Positions 50,614-63,982 of a stretch of 64,000 nt of DNA are shown one piece after another. Origin of the DNA: Auanema rhodensis (lineage: Eukaryota; Nematoda; Chromadorea; Rhabditida; Rhabditidae); contig OZ059895.1 in assembly GCA_964057225.1 (NCBI GenBank), positions 23,694,688-23,758,687 of the forward strand, in the 5' to 3' direction. The position numbers and the translations under genes were made by a program. The first letter of the stretch is position 1; each line of letters begins with the position of its first letter. Below the pieces are notes generated by a model. It was not told where the DNA came from. It saw nothing but the letters and a program-made list of their open reading frames with translations, and did not search any database.

Positions 50614-52372
50614 CCATGTCCATATTAGTCTAAAAAAAAATTTTATTGATATTGGTTCATGGTAACCATGACTTTGAAATTTACGTGAACTTTAATTTAT
50701 GCTAATTAAATGTACACGTGATGTGCACTTGGTATGTAACTCGCTTCACGTGAAAGATAAAGAGATGCGGTTTTCAAAATTAGATTCCCCATGTCCATAT
50801 TAGTCTAAAAACAAATTTTTATTGATATTGGTTCATGGTAACCATGACTTTGAATTTTACGTGAACTTTAATTTATGCTAATTAAATGTACACGTGATGT
50901 GCTCTTGGTATGTAACTCGCTTCACGTGAAAGATAAAGAGATGCGGTTTTCAAAATTAGATTCCCCATGTCCATATTAGTCTAAAAACAAATTTTTATTG
51001 ATATTGGTGCATGGTAACCATGACTTTGAAATTTACGTGAACTTTAATTTATGCTAATTAAATGTACACGTGATGTGCACTTGGTATGTAACTCGCTTCA
51101 CGTGAAAGATAAAGAGATGCGGTTTTCAAAATTAGATTCCCCATGTCCATATTAGTCTAAAAATAAATTTTTATTGATATTGGTTCATGGCAACCATGAC
51201 TTTGAAATTTACGTGAACTTTAATTTATGCTAATTAAATGTACACGTGATGTGCACTTGGTATGAAACTCGCTTCACGTGAAAGATAAAGAGATGCGGTT
51301 TTCAAAATTAGATTCCCCATGTCCATATTAGTCTAAAAACAAATTTTTATTGATATTGGTTCATGGTAACCATGACTTTGAAATTTACGTGAACTTTAAT
51401 TTATGCTAATTAAATGTACACGTGATGTGCACTTGATATGTAACTCGCTTCACGTGAAAGATAAAGAGATGCGGTTTTCAAAATTAGATTCCCCATGTCC
51501 ATATTAGTCTAAAAACAAATTTTTATTGATATTGGTTCATGGTAACCATGACTTTGAATTTTACGTGAACTTTAATTTATGCTAATTAAATGTACACGTG
51601 ATGTGCACTTGGTATGTAACTCGCTTCACGTGAAAGATAAAGAGATGCGGTTTTCAAAATTAGATTCCCCATGTCCATATTAGTCTAAAAACAAATTTTT
51701 ATTGATATTGGTGCATGGTAACCATGACTTTGAAATTTACGTGAACTTTAATTTATGCTAATTAAATGTACACGTGATGTGCACTTGGTATGTAACTCGC
51801 TTCACGTGAAAGATAAAGAGATGCGGTTTTCAAAATTAGATTCCCCATGTCCATATTAGTCTAAAAACAAATTTTTATTGATATTGGTTCATGGCAACCA
51901 TGACTTTGAAATTTACGTGAACTTTAATTTATGCTAATTAAATGTACACGTGATGTGCACTTGGTATGTAACTCGCTTCACGTGAAAGATAAAGAGATGC
52001 GGTTTTCAAAATTAGATTCCCCATGTCCATGTTAGTCTAAAAACAAATTTTTATTGATATTGGTTCATGGTAACCATGACTTTGAAATTTACGTGAACTT
52101 TAATTTATGCTAATTAAATGTACACGTGATGTGCACTTGGTATGTAACTCGCTTCACGTGAAAGATAAAGAGATGCGGTTTTCAAAATTAGATTCCCCAT
52201 GTCCATATTAGTCTAAAAACAAATTTTTATTGATATTGGTTCATGGTAACCATGACTTTGAAATTTACGTGAACTTTAATTTATGCTAATTAAATGTACA
52301 CGTGATGTGCACTTGGTATGTAACTCGCTTCACGTGAAAGATAAAGAGATGCGGTTTTCAAAATTAGATTCC
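50614..52372 (+). repeat. Ten monomers with GTGCTCTTGG and GGCAACC markers
   Basis: The order is a 175-bp poly-A unit, GAATTTT/GTGCTCTTGG, GTGC, AAAATAAAT/GGCAACC/TATGAAACTC, GTTC with private ACTTGATATG (51,431), GAATTTT, GTGC, GGCAACC, a unit with CCATGTTAG (52,027), and GTTC. The first four resemble 55,009-55,888 and 30,028-30,731, which shows that this set was reused several times. Confidence 0.8.
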
Positions 52373-55008
52373 CCATGTCCATATTAGTCTAAAAACAAAT
52401 TTTTATTGATATTGGTTCATGGTAACCATGACTTTGAATTTTACGTGAACTTTAATTTATGCTAATTAAATGTACACGTGATGTGCACTTGGTATGTAAC
52501 TCGCTTCACGTGAAAGATAAAGAGATGCGGTTTTCAAAATTAGATTCCCCATGTCCATATTAGTCTAAAAACAAATTTTTATTGATATTGGTTCATGGTA
52601 ACCATGACTTTGAAATTTACGTGAACTTTAATTTATGCTAATTAAATGTACACGTGATGTGCACTTGGTATGTAACTCGCTTCACGTGAAAGATAAAGAG
52701 ATGCGGTTTTCAAAATTAGATTCCCCATCTCCATATTAGTCTAAAAACAAATTTTTTTTGATATTGGTTCATGGTAACCATGACTTTGAAATTTACGTGA
52801 ACTTTAATTTATGCTAATTAAATGTACACACAATGTGCACTTGGTATGTAACTCGCTTCACGTGAAAGATAAAGAGATGCGGTTTTCAAAATTAGATTCC
52901 CCATGTCCATATTAGTCTAAAAACAAATTTTTATTGATATTGGTTCATGGTAACCATGACTTTGAAATTTACGTGAACTTTAATTTATGCTAATTAAATG
53001 TACACGTGATGTGCACTTGGTATGTAACTCGCTTCACGTGAAAGATTAAGAGATGCGGTTTTCAAAATTAGATTCCCCATGTCCATATTAGTCTAAAAAC
53101 AAATTTTTATTGATATTGGTGCATGGTAACCATGACTTTGAAATTTACGTGAACTTTAATTTATGCTAATTAAATGTACACGTGATGTGCACTTGGTATG
53201 TAACTCGCTTCACGTGAAAGATGAAGAGATGCGGTTTTCAAAATTAGATTCCCCATGTCCATATTAGTCTAAAAAAAAATTTTATTGATATTGGTTCATG
53301 GTAACCATGACTTTGAAATTTACGTGAACTTTAATTTATGCTAATTAAATGTACACGTGATGTGCACTTGGTATGTAACTCGCTTCACGTGAAAGATGAA
53401 AAGATGCGGTTTTCAAAATTAGATTCCCCATGTCCATATTAGTCTAAAAAAAAATTTTATTGATATTGGTTCATGGTAACCATGACTTTGAAATTTACGT
53501 GAACTTTAATTTATGCTAATTAAATGTACACGTGATGTGCACTTGGTATGTAACTCGCTTCACGTGAAAGATAAAGAGATGCGGTTTTCAAAATTAGATT
53601 CCCCATGTCCATATTAGTCTAAAAACAAATTTTTATTGATATTGGTTCATGGTAACCATGACTTTGAAATTTACGTGAACTTTAATTTATGCTAATTAAA
53701 TGTACACGTGATGTGCACTTGGTATGTAACTCGCTTCACGTGAAAGATAAAGAGATGCGGTTTTCAAAATTAGATTCCCCATGTCCATATTAGTCTAAAA
53801 ACAAATTTTTATTGATATTGGTTCATGGTAACCATGACTTTGAATTTTACGTGAACTTTAATTTATGCTAATTAAATGTACACGTGATGTGCACTTGGTA
53901 TGTAACTCGCTTCACGTGAAAGATAAAGAGATGCGGTTTTCAAAATTAGATTCCCCATGTCCATATTAGTCTAAAAACAAATTTTTATTGATATTGGTTC
54001 ATGGTAACCATGACTTTGAAATTTACGTGAACTTTAATTTATGCTAATTAAATGTACACGTGATGTGCACTTGGTATGTAACTCGCTTCACGTGAAAGAT
54101 AAAGAGATGCGGTTTTCAAAATTAGATTCCCCATGTCCATATTAGTCTAAAAACAAATTTTTTTTGATATTGGTTCATGGTAACCATGACTTTGAAATTT
54201 ACGTGAACTTTAATTTATGCTAATTAAATGTACACACAATGTGCACTTGGTATGTAACTCGCTTCACGTGAAAGATAAAGAGATGCGGTTTTCAAAATTA
54301 GATTCCCCATGTCCATATTAGTCTAAAAACAAATTTTTATTGATATTGGTTCATGGTAACCATGACTTTGAAATTTACGTGAACTTTAATTTATGCTAAT
54401 TAAATGTACACGTGATGTGCACTTGGTATGTAACTCGCTTCACGTGAAAGATAAAGAGATGCGGTTTTCAAAATTAGATTCCCCATGTCCATATTAGTCT
54501 AAAAACAAATTTTTATTGATATTGGTGCATGGTAACCATGACTTTGAAATTTACGTGAACTTTAATTTATGCTAATTAAATGTACACGTGATGTGCACTT
54601 GGTATGTAACTCGCTTCACGTGAAAGATGAAGAGATGCGGTTTTCAAAATTAGATTCCCCATGTCCATATTAGTCTAAAAAAAAATTTTATTGATATTGG
54701 TTCATGGTAACCATGACTTTGAAATTTACGTGAACTTTAATTTATGCTAATTAAATGTACACGTGATGTGCACTTGGTATGTAACTCGCTTCACGTGAAA
54801 GATGAAAAGATGCGGTTTTCAAAATTAGATTCCCCATGTCCATATTAGTCTAAAAAAAAATTTTATTGATATTGGTTCATGGTAACCATGACTTTGAAAT
54901 TTACGTGAACTTTAATTTATGCTAATTAAATGTACACGTGATGTGCACTTGGTATGTAACTCGCTTCACGTGAAAGATAAAGAGATGCGGTTTTCAAAAT
55001 TAGATTCC
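52373..55008 (+). repeat. 8-monomer higher-order pair (1,406-bp spacing)
   Basis: Copies start at 52,373 and 53,779. Shared order: GAATTTT; GTTC; TTTTTTTTGA with the triple change ACACACAATG; GTTC; GTGC/GATGAAGAG; 175-bp unit with GATGAAAAG; 175-bp poly-A unit. ACACACAATG lies 1,406 bp apart (8 x 176 minus 2), which is exact given the two one-base losses. Copy 1 has private CCATCTCC and GATTAAG changes and an eighth GTTC unit; copy 2 runs into the next block after seven. Confidence 0.92.
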
Positions 55009-57294
55009 CCATGTCCATATTAGTCTAAAAACAAATTTTTATTGATATTGGTTCATGGTAACCATGACTTTGAATTTTACGTGAACTTTAATTTATGCTA
55101 ATTAAATGTACACGTGATGTGCTCTTGGTATGTAACTCGCTTCACGTGAAAGATAAAGAGATGCGGTTTTCAAAATTAGATTCCCCATGTCCATATTAGT
55201 CTAAAAACAAATTTTTATTGATATTGGTGCATGGTAACCATGACTTTGAAATTTACGTGAACTTTAATTTATGCTAATTAAATGTACACGTGATGTGCAC
55301 TTGGTATGTAACTCGCTTCACGTGAAAGATAAAGAGATGCGGTTTTCAAAATTAGATTCCCCATGTCCATATTAGTCTAAAAACAAATTTTTATTGATAT
55401 TGGTTCATGGCAACCATGACTTTGAATTTTACGTGAACTTTAATTTATGCTAATTAAATGTACACGTGATGTGCTCTTGGTATGTAACTCGCTTCACGTG
55501 AAAGATAAAGAGATGCGGTTTTCAAAATTAGATTCCCCATGTCCATATTAGTCTAAAAACAAATTTTTATTGATATTGGTGCATGGTAACCATGACTTTG
55601 AAATTTACGTGAACTTTAATTTATGCTAATTAAATGTACACGTGATGTGCACTTGGTATGTAACTCGCTTCACGTGAAAGATAAAGAGATGCGGTTTTCA
55701 AAATTAGATTCCCCATGTCCATATTAGTCTAAAAACAAATTTTTATTGATATTGGTTCATGGCAACCATGACTTTGAAATTTACGTGAACTTTAATTTAT
55801 GCTAATTAAATGTACACGTGATGTGCACTTGGTATGAAACTCGCTTCACGTGAAAGATAAAGAGATGCGGTTTTCAAAATTAGATTCCCCATGTCCATAT
55901 TAGTCTAAAAAAAAATTTTATTGATATTGGTTTATGGTAACCATGACTTTGAAATTTACGTGAACTTTAATTTATGCTAATTAAATGTACACGTGATGTG
56001 CACTTGGTATGTAACTCGCTTCACGTGAAAGATGAAAAGATGCGGTTTTCAAAATTAGATTCCCCATGTCCATATTAGTCTAAAAAAAAATTTTATTGAT
56101 ATTGGTTCATGGTAACCATGACTTTGAAATTTACGTGAACTTTAATTTATGCTAATTAAATGTACACGTGATGTGCACTTGGTATGTAACTCGCTTCACG
56201 TGAAAGATAAAGAGATGCGGTTTTCAAAATTAGATTCCCCATGTCCATATTAGTCTAAAAACAAATTTTTATTGATATTGGTTCATGGCAACCATGACTT
56301 TGAAATTTACGTGAACTTTAATTTATGCTAATTAAATGTACACGTGATGTGCACTTGGTATGTAACTCGCTTCACGTGAAAGATAAAGAGATGCGGTTTT
56401 CAAAATTAGATTCCCCATGTCCATATTAGTCTAAAAACAAATTTTTATTGATATTGGTTCATGGTAACCATGACTTTGAATTTTACGTGAACTTTAATTT
56501 ATGCTAATTAAATGTACACGTGATGTGCTCTTGGTATGTAACTCGCTTCACGTGAAAGATAAAGAGATGCGGTTTTCAAAATTAGATTCCCCATGTCCAT
56601 ATTAGTCTAAAAACAAATTTTTATTGATATTGGTGCATGGTAACCATGACTTTGAAATTTACGTGAACTTTAATTTATGCTAATTAAATGTACACGTGAT
56701 GTGCACTTGGTATGTAACTCGCTTCACGTGAAAGATAAAGAGATGCGGTTTTCAAAATTAGATTCCCCATGTCCATATTAGTCTAAAAACAAATTTTTAT
56801 TGATATTGGTTCATGGCAACCATGACTTTGAATTTTACGTGAACTTTAATTTATGCTAATTAAATGTACACGTGATGTGCTCTTGGTATGTAACTCGCTT
56901 CACGTGAAAGATAAAGAGATGCGGTTTTCAAAATTAGATTCCCCATGTCCATATTAGTCTAAAAACAAATTTTTATTGATATTGGTGCATGGTAACCATG
57001 ACTTTGAAATTTACGTGAACTTTAATTTATGCTAATTAAATGTACACGTGATGTGCACTTGGTATGTAACTCGCTTCACGTGAAAGATAAAGAGATGCGG
57101 TTTTCAAAATTAGATTCCCCATGTCCATATTAGTCTAAAAACAAATTTTTATTGATATTGGTTCATGGCAACCATGACTTTGAAATTTACGTGAACTTTA
57201 ATTTATGCTAATTAAATGTACACGTGATGTGCACTTGGTATGAAACTCGCTTCACGTGAAAGATAAAGAGATGCGGTTTTCAAAATTAGATTCC
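55009..57294 (+). repeat. 8-monomer higher-order pair with internal dimer (1,406-bp spacing)
   Basis: Five units (GAATTTT/GTGCTCTTGG; GTGC; GGCAACC/GAATTTT/GTGCTCTTGG; GTGC; GGCAACC/TATGAAACTC) at 55,009-55,888 recur at 56,415-57,294. Within each, the first two units are a dimer repeated 352 bp later, with GTGCTCTTGG at 55,119 and 55,471. Between the copies are two 175-bp poly-A units (the first with GGTTTATGG, private) and a GGCAACC unit. Confidence 0.9.
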
Positions 57295-58526
57295 CCATGT
57301 CCATATTAGTCTAAAAACAAATTTTTATTGATATTGGTTCATGGTAACCATGACTTTGAAATTTACGTGAACTTTAATTTATGCTAATTAAATGTACACG
57401 TGATGTGCACTTGGTATGTAACTCGCTTCACGTGAAAGATAAAGAGATGCGGTTTTCAAAATTAGATTCCCCATGTCCATATTAGTCTAAAAACAAATTT
57501 TTATTGATATTGCTTCATGGTAACCATGACTTTGAAATTTACGTCAACTTTAATTTATGCTAATTAAATGTACACGTGATGTGCACTTGGTATGTAACTC
57601 GCTTCACGTGAAAGATAAAGAGATGCGGTTTTCAAAATTAGATTCCCCATGTCCATATTAGTCTAAAAACAAATTTTTATTGATATTGGTTCATGGCAAC
57701 CATGACTTTGAAATTTACGTGAACTTTAATTTATGCTAATTAAATGTACACGTGATGTGCACTTGGTATGTAACTCGCTTCACGTGAAAGATAAAGAGAT
57801 GCGGTTTTCAAAATTAGATTCCCCATGTCCATATTAGTCTAAAAACAAATTTTTATTGATATTGGTTCATGGCAACCATGACTTTGAAATTTACGTGAAC
57901 TTTAATTTATGCTAATTAAATGTACACGTGATGTGCACTTGGTATGAAACTCGCTTCACGTGAAAGATAAAGAGATGCGGTTTTCAAAATTAGATTCCCC
58001 ATGTCCATATTAGTCTAAAAACAAATTTTTATTGATATTGGTTCATGGTAACCATGACTTTGAAATTTACGTGAACTTTAATTTATGCTAATTAAATGTA
58101 CACGTGATGTGCACTTGGTATGTAACTCGCTTCACGTGAAAGATAAAGAGATGCGGTTTTCAAAATTAGATTCCCCATGTCCATATTAGTCTAAAAACAA
58201 ATTTTTATTGATATTGCTTCATGGTAACCATGACTTTGAAATTTACGTCAACTTTAATTTATGCTAATTAAATGTACACGTGATGTGCACTTGGTATGTA
58301 ACTCGCTTCACGTGAAAGATAAAGAGATGCGGTTTTCAAAATTAGATTCCCCATGTCCATATTAGTCTAAAAACAAATTTTTATTGATATTGGTTCATGG
58401 CAACCATGACTTTGAAATTTACGTGAACTTTAATTTATGCTAATTAAATGTACACGTGATGTGCACTTGGTATGTAACTCGCTTCACGTGAAAGATAAAG
58501 AGATGCGGTTTTCAAAATTAGATTCC
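57119..58526 (+). repeat. 4-monomer higher-order tandem (704 bp x 2)
   Basis: Units 57,119-57,822 and 57,823-58,526 match completely by markers: GGCAACC/TATGAAACTC; GTTC; GCTTC with ACGTCAAC; GGCAACC. ACGTCAAC (57,541 and 58,245) is found nowhere else that I saw and lies exactly 704 bp apart. The first unit is shared with the end of the previous block. Confidence 0.93.
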
Positions 58527-59758
58527 CCATGTCCATATTAGTCTAAAAACAAATTTTTATTGATATTGGTTCATGGTAACCATGACTTTGAAATTTACGT
58601 GAACTTTAATTTATGCTAATTAAATGTACACGTGATGTGCACTTGGTATGTAACTCGCTTCACGTGAAAGATAAAGAGATGCGGTTTTCAAAATTAGATT
58701 CCCCATGTCCATATTAGTCTAAAAACAAATTTTTATTGATATTGGTTCATGGTAACCATGACTTTGAAATTTACGTGAACTTTAATTTATGCTAATTAAA
58801 TGTACACGTGATGTGCACTTGGTATGTAACTCGCTTCACGTGAAAGATAAAGAGATGCGGTTTTCAAAATTAGATTCCCCATGTCCATATTAGTCTAAAA
58901 ACAAATTTTTATTGATATTGGTTCATGGTAACCATGACTTTGAAATTTACGTGAACTTTAATTTATGCTAATTAAATGTACACGTGATGTGCACTTGGTA
59001 TGTAACTCGCTTCACGTGAAAGATAAAGAGATGCGGTTTTCAAAATTAGATTCCCCATGTCCATATTAGTCTAAAAACAAATTTTTTTTGATATTGGTTC
59101 ATGGTAACCATGACTTTGAAATTTACGTGAACTTTAATTTATGCTAATTAAATGTACACGTGATGTGCACTTGGTATGTAACTCGCTTCACGTGAAAGAT
59201 AAAGAGATGCGGTTTTCAAAATTAGATTCCCCATGTCCATATTAGTCTAAAAACAAATTTTTATTGATATTGGTTCATGGTAACCATGACTTTGAAATTT
59301 ACGTGAACTTTAATTTATGCTAATTAAATGTACACGTGATGTGCACTTGGTATGTAACTCGCTTCACGTGAAAGATAAAGAGATGCGGTTTTCAAAATTA
59401 GATTCCCCATGTCCATATTAGTCTAAAAACTAATTTTTATTGATATTGGTTCATGGTAACCATGACTTTGAAATTTACGTGAACTTTAATTTATGCTAAT
59501 TAAATGTACACGTGATGTGCACTTGGTATGTAACTCGCTTCACGTGAAAGATAAAGAGATGCGGTTTTCAAAATTAGATTCCCCATGTCCATATTAGTCT
59601 AAAAACAAATTTTTATTGATATTAGTTCATGGTAACCATGACTTTGAAATATACGTGAACTTTAATTTATGCTAATTAAATGTACACGTGATGTGCACTT
59701 GGTATGTAACTCGCTTCACGTGAAAGATAAAGAGATGCGGTTTTCAAAATTAGATTCC
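58527..59758 (+). repeat. Seven mostly consensus monomers
   Basis: Three plain GTTC units are followed by one with TTTTTTTTGA (near 59,083), a plain unit, one with AAAACTAATTT (59,425), and an AGTTC unit with AAATATACG (59,648). This last is the only AGTTC unit right of 46.5 kb. Confidence 0.85.
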
Positions 59759-62700
59759 CCATGTCCATATTAGTCTAAAAATAAATTTTTATTGATATTG
59801 GTTCATGGTAACCATGACTTTGAAATTTACGTGAACTTTAATTAATGCTAATTAAATGTACACGTGATGTGCACTTGGTATGTAACTCGCTTCACGTGAA
59901 AGATAAAGAGATGCGGTTTTCAAAATTAGATTCCCCATGTCCATATTAGTCTAAAAACAAATTTTTATTGATATTGGTTCATGGTAACCATGACTTTGAA
60001 TTTTACGTGAACTTTAATTTATGCTAATTAAATGTACACGTGATGTGCACTTGGTATGTAACTCGCTTCACGTGAAAGATAAAGAAATGCGGTTTTCAAA
60101 ATTAGATTCCCCATGTCCATATTAGTCTAAAAACAAATTTTTATTGATATTGGTTCATGGTAACCATGACTTTGAAATTTACGTGAACTTTAATTTATGC
60201 TAATTAAATGTACACGTGATGTGCACTTGGTATGTAACTCGCTTCACGTGAAAGATAAAGAGATGCGGTTTTCAAAATTAGATTCCCCATGTCCATATTA
60301 GTCTAAAAACAAATTTTTATTGATATTGCTTCATGGTAACCATGACTTTGAAATTTACGTGAACTTTAATTTATGCTAATTAAATGTACACGTGATGTGC
60401 ACTTGGTATGTAACTCGCTTCACGTGAAAGATAAAGAAATGCGGTTTTCAAAATTAGATTCCCCATGTCCATATTAGTCTGAAAACAAATTTTTATTGAT
60501 ATTGGTTCATGGTAACCATGACTTTGAAATTTACGTGAACTTTAATTTATGCTAATTAAATGTACACGTGATGTGCACTTGGTATGTAACTTGCTTCACG
60601 TGAAAGATAAAGAGATGCGGTTTTCAAAATTAGATTCCCCATGTCCATATTAGTCTAAAAACAAATTTTTATTGATATTGGTGCATGGTAACCATGACTT
60701 TGAAATTTACGTGAACTTTAATTTATGCTAATTAAATGTACACGTGATGTGCACTTGGTATGTAACTCGCTTCACGTGAAAGATAAAGAGATGCGGTTTT
60801 CAAAATTAGATTCCCCATGTCCATATTAGTCTAAAAACAAATTTTTATTGATATTGGTTCATGGTAACCATGACTTTGAAATTTACGTGAACTTTAATTT
60901 ATGCTAATTAAATGTACACGTGATGTGCACTTGGTATGTAACTCGCTTCACGTGAAAGATAAAGAGATGCGGTTTTCAAAATTAGATTCCCCATGTCCAT
61001 ATTAGTCTAAAAACAAATTTTTATTGATATTGGTGCATGGTAACCATGACTTTGAAATTTACGTGAACTTTAATTTATGCTAATTAAATGTACACGTGAT
61101 GTGCACTTGGTATGTAACTCGCTTCACGTGAAAGATAAAGAGATGCGGTTTTCAAAATTAGATTCCCCATGTCCATATTAGTCTAAAAACAAATTTTTAT
61201 TGATATTGGTTCATGGTAACCATGACTTTGAAATTTACGTGAACTTTAATTAATGCTAATTAAATGTACACGTGATGTGCACTTGGTATGTAACTCGCTT
61301 CACGTGAAAGATAAAGAGATGCGGTTTTCAAAATTAGATTCCCAATGTCCATATTAGTCTAAAAACAAATTTTTATTGATATTGGTTCATGGTAACCATG
61401 ACTTTGAATTTTACGTGAACTTTAATTTATGCTAATTAAATGTACACGTGATGTGCACTTGGTATGTAACTCGCTTCACGTGAAAGATAAAGAAATGCGG
61501 TTTTCAAAATTAGATTCCCCATGTCCATATTAGTCTAAAAACAAATTTTTATTGATATTGGTTCATGGTAACCATGACTTTGAAATTTACGTGAACTTTA
61601 ATTTATGCTAATTAAATGTACACGTGATGTGCACTTGGTATGTAACTTGCTTCACGTGAAAGATAAAGAGATGCGGTTTTCAAAATTAGATTCCCCATGT
61701 CCATATTAGTCTAAAAACAAATTTTTATTGATATTGCTTCATGGTAACCATGACTTTGAAATTTACGTGAACTTTAATTTATGCTAATTAAATGTACACG
61801 TGATGTGCACTTGGTATGTAACTCGCTTCACGTGAAAGATAAAGAGATGCGGTTCTCAAAATTAGATTCCCCATGTCCATATTAGTCTAAAAACAAATTT
61901 TTATTGATATTGGTGCATGGTAACCATGACTTTGAAATTTACGTGAACTTTAATTTATGCTAATTAAATGTACACGTGATGTGCACTTGGTATGTAACTC
62001 GCTTCACGTGAAAGATAAAGAAATGCGGTTTTCAAAATTAGATTCCCCATGTCCATATTAGTCTGAAAACAAATTTTTATTGATATTGGTTCATGGTAAC
62101 CATGACTTTGAAATTTACGTGAACTTCAATTTATGCTAATTAAATGTACACGTGATGTGCACTTGGTATGTAACTTGCTTCACGTGAAAGATAAAGAGAT
62201 GCGGTTTTCAAAATTAGATTCCCCATGTCCATATTAGTCTAAAAACAAATTTTTATTGATATTGGTTCATGGTAACCATGACTTTGAAATTTACGTGAAC
62301 TTTAATTTATGCTAATTAAATGTACACGTGATGTGCACTTAGTATGTAACTCGCTTCACGTGAAAGATAAAGAGATGCGGTTTTCAAAATTAGATTCCCC
62401 ATGTCCATATTAGTCTAAAATCAAATTTTTATTGATATTGGTGCATGGTAACCATGACTTTGAAATTTACGTGAACTTTAATTTATGCTAATTAAATGTA
62501 CACGTGATGTGCACTTGGTATGTAACTTGCTTCACGTGAAAGATAAAGAGATGCGGTTTTCAAAATTAGATTCCCCATGTCCATATTAGTCTAAAAACAA
62601 ATTTTTATTGATATTGGTTCATGGTAACCATGACTTTGAAATTTACGTGAACTTTAATTTATGCTAATTAAATGTACACGTGATGTGCACTTGGTATGTA

Positions 62701-63982
62701 ACTCGCTTCACGTGAAAGATAAAGAGATGCGGTTTTCAAAATTAGATTCCCCATGTCCATATTAGTCTAAAATCAAATTTTTATTGATATTGGTGCATGG
62801 TAACCATGACTTTGAAATTTACGTGAACTTTAATTTATGCTAATTAAATGTACACGTGATGTGCACTTGGTATGTAACTCGCTTCACGTGAAAGATAAAG
62901 AGATGCGGTTTTCAAAATTAGATTCCCCATGTCCATATTAGTCTAAAAACAAATTTTTATTGATATTGGTTCATGGTAACCATGACTTTGAAATTTACGT
63001 GAACTTTAATTTATGCTAATTAAATGTACACGTGATGTGCACTTGGTATGTAACTCGCTTCACGTGAAAGATAAAGAGATGCGGTTTTCAAAATTAGATT
63101 CCCCATGTCCATATTAGTCTAAAAACAAATTTTTATTGATATTGGTTCATGGTAACCATGACTTTGAAATTTACGTGAACTTTAATTTATGCTAATTAAA
63201 TGTACACGTGATGTGCACTTGGTATGTAACTCGCTTCACGTGAAAGATAAAGAGATGCGGTTTTCAAAATTAGATTCCCCATGTCCATATTAGTCTAAAA
63301 ACAAATTTTTATTGATATTGCTTCATGGTAACCATGACTTTGAAATTTACGTGAACTTTAATTTATGCTAATTAAATGTACACGTGATGTGCACTTGGTA
63401 TGTAACTCGCTTCACGTGAAAGATAAAGAGATGCGGTTTTCAAAATTAGATTCCCCATGTCCATATTAGTCTAAAAACAAATTTTTATTGATATTGCTTC
63501 ATGGTAACCATGACTTTGAAATTTACGTGAACTTTAATTTATGCTAATTAAATGTACACGTGATGTGCACTTGGTATGTAACTCGCTTCACGTGAAAGAT
63601 AAAGAGATGCGGTTCTCAAAATTAGATTCCCCATGTCCATATTAGTCTAAAAACAAATTTTTATTGATATTGGTGCATGGTAACCATGACTTTGAAATTT
63701 ACGTGAACTTTAATTTATGCTAATTAAATGTACACGTGATGTGCACTTGGTATGTAACTCGCTTCACGTGAAAGATAAAGAGATGCGGTTTTCAAAATTA
63801 GATTCCCCATGTCCATATTAGTCTAAAAACAAATTTTTATTGATTTTGGTTCATGGTAACCATGACTTTGAAATTTACGTGAACTTTAATTTATGCTAAT
63901 TAAATGTACACGTGATGTGCACTTGGTATGTAACTCGCTTCACGTGAAAGATAAAGAGATGCGGTTTTCAAAATTAGATTCC
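59759..63982 (+). repeat. 24 monomers with loosely repeated variant pairs
   Basis: AATTAATGC followed by GAATTTT/AAAGAAATG occurs at 59,759 and 61,167 (1,408 bp apart). AAAGAAATG followed by CTGAAAAC/AACTTGC occurs at 60,287 and 61,871. GCTTC/GGTTCTCA followed by GTGC occurs at 61,695 and 63,455 (1,760 bp apart). AAAATCAAATTT occurs at 62,399 and 62,751. The pairs recur at different spacings, so no single higher-order period holds. Private changes include CCCAATG (61,342), TTAGTATG (62,340) and TGATTTTGG (63,842). Confidence 0.8.

Noticed and set aside
59759-63982. A strict 8- or 10-monomer higher-order repeat at the right end
   Set aside because: Variant pairs recur at 1,408, 1,584 and 1,760 bp, but the units between them do not match, so I describe only loosely repeated pairs.
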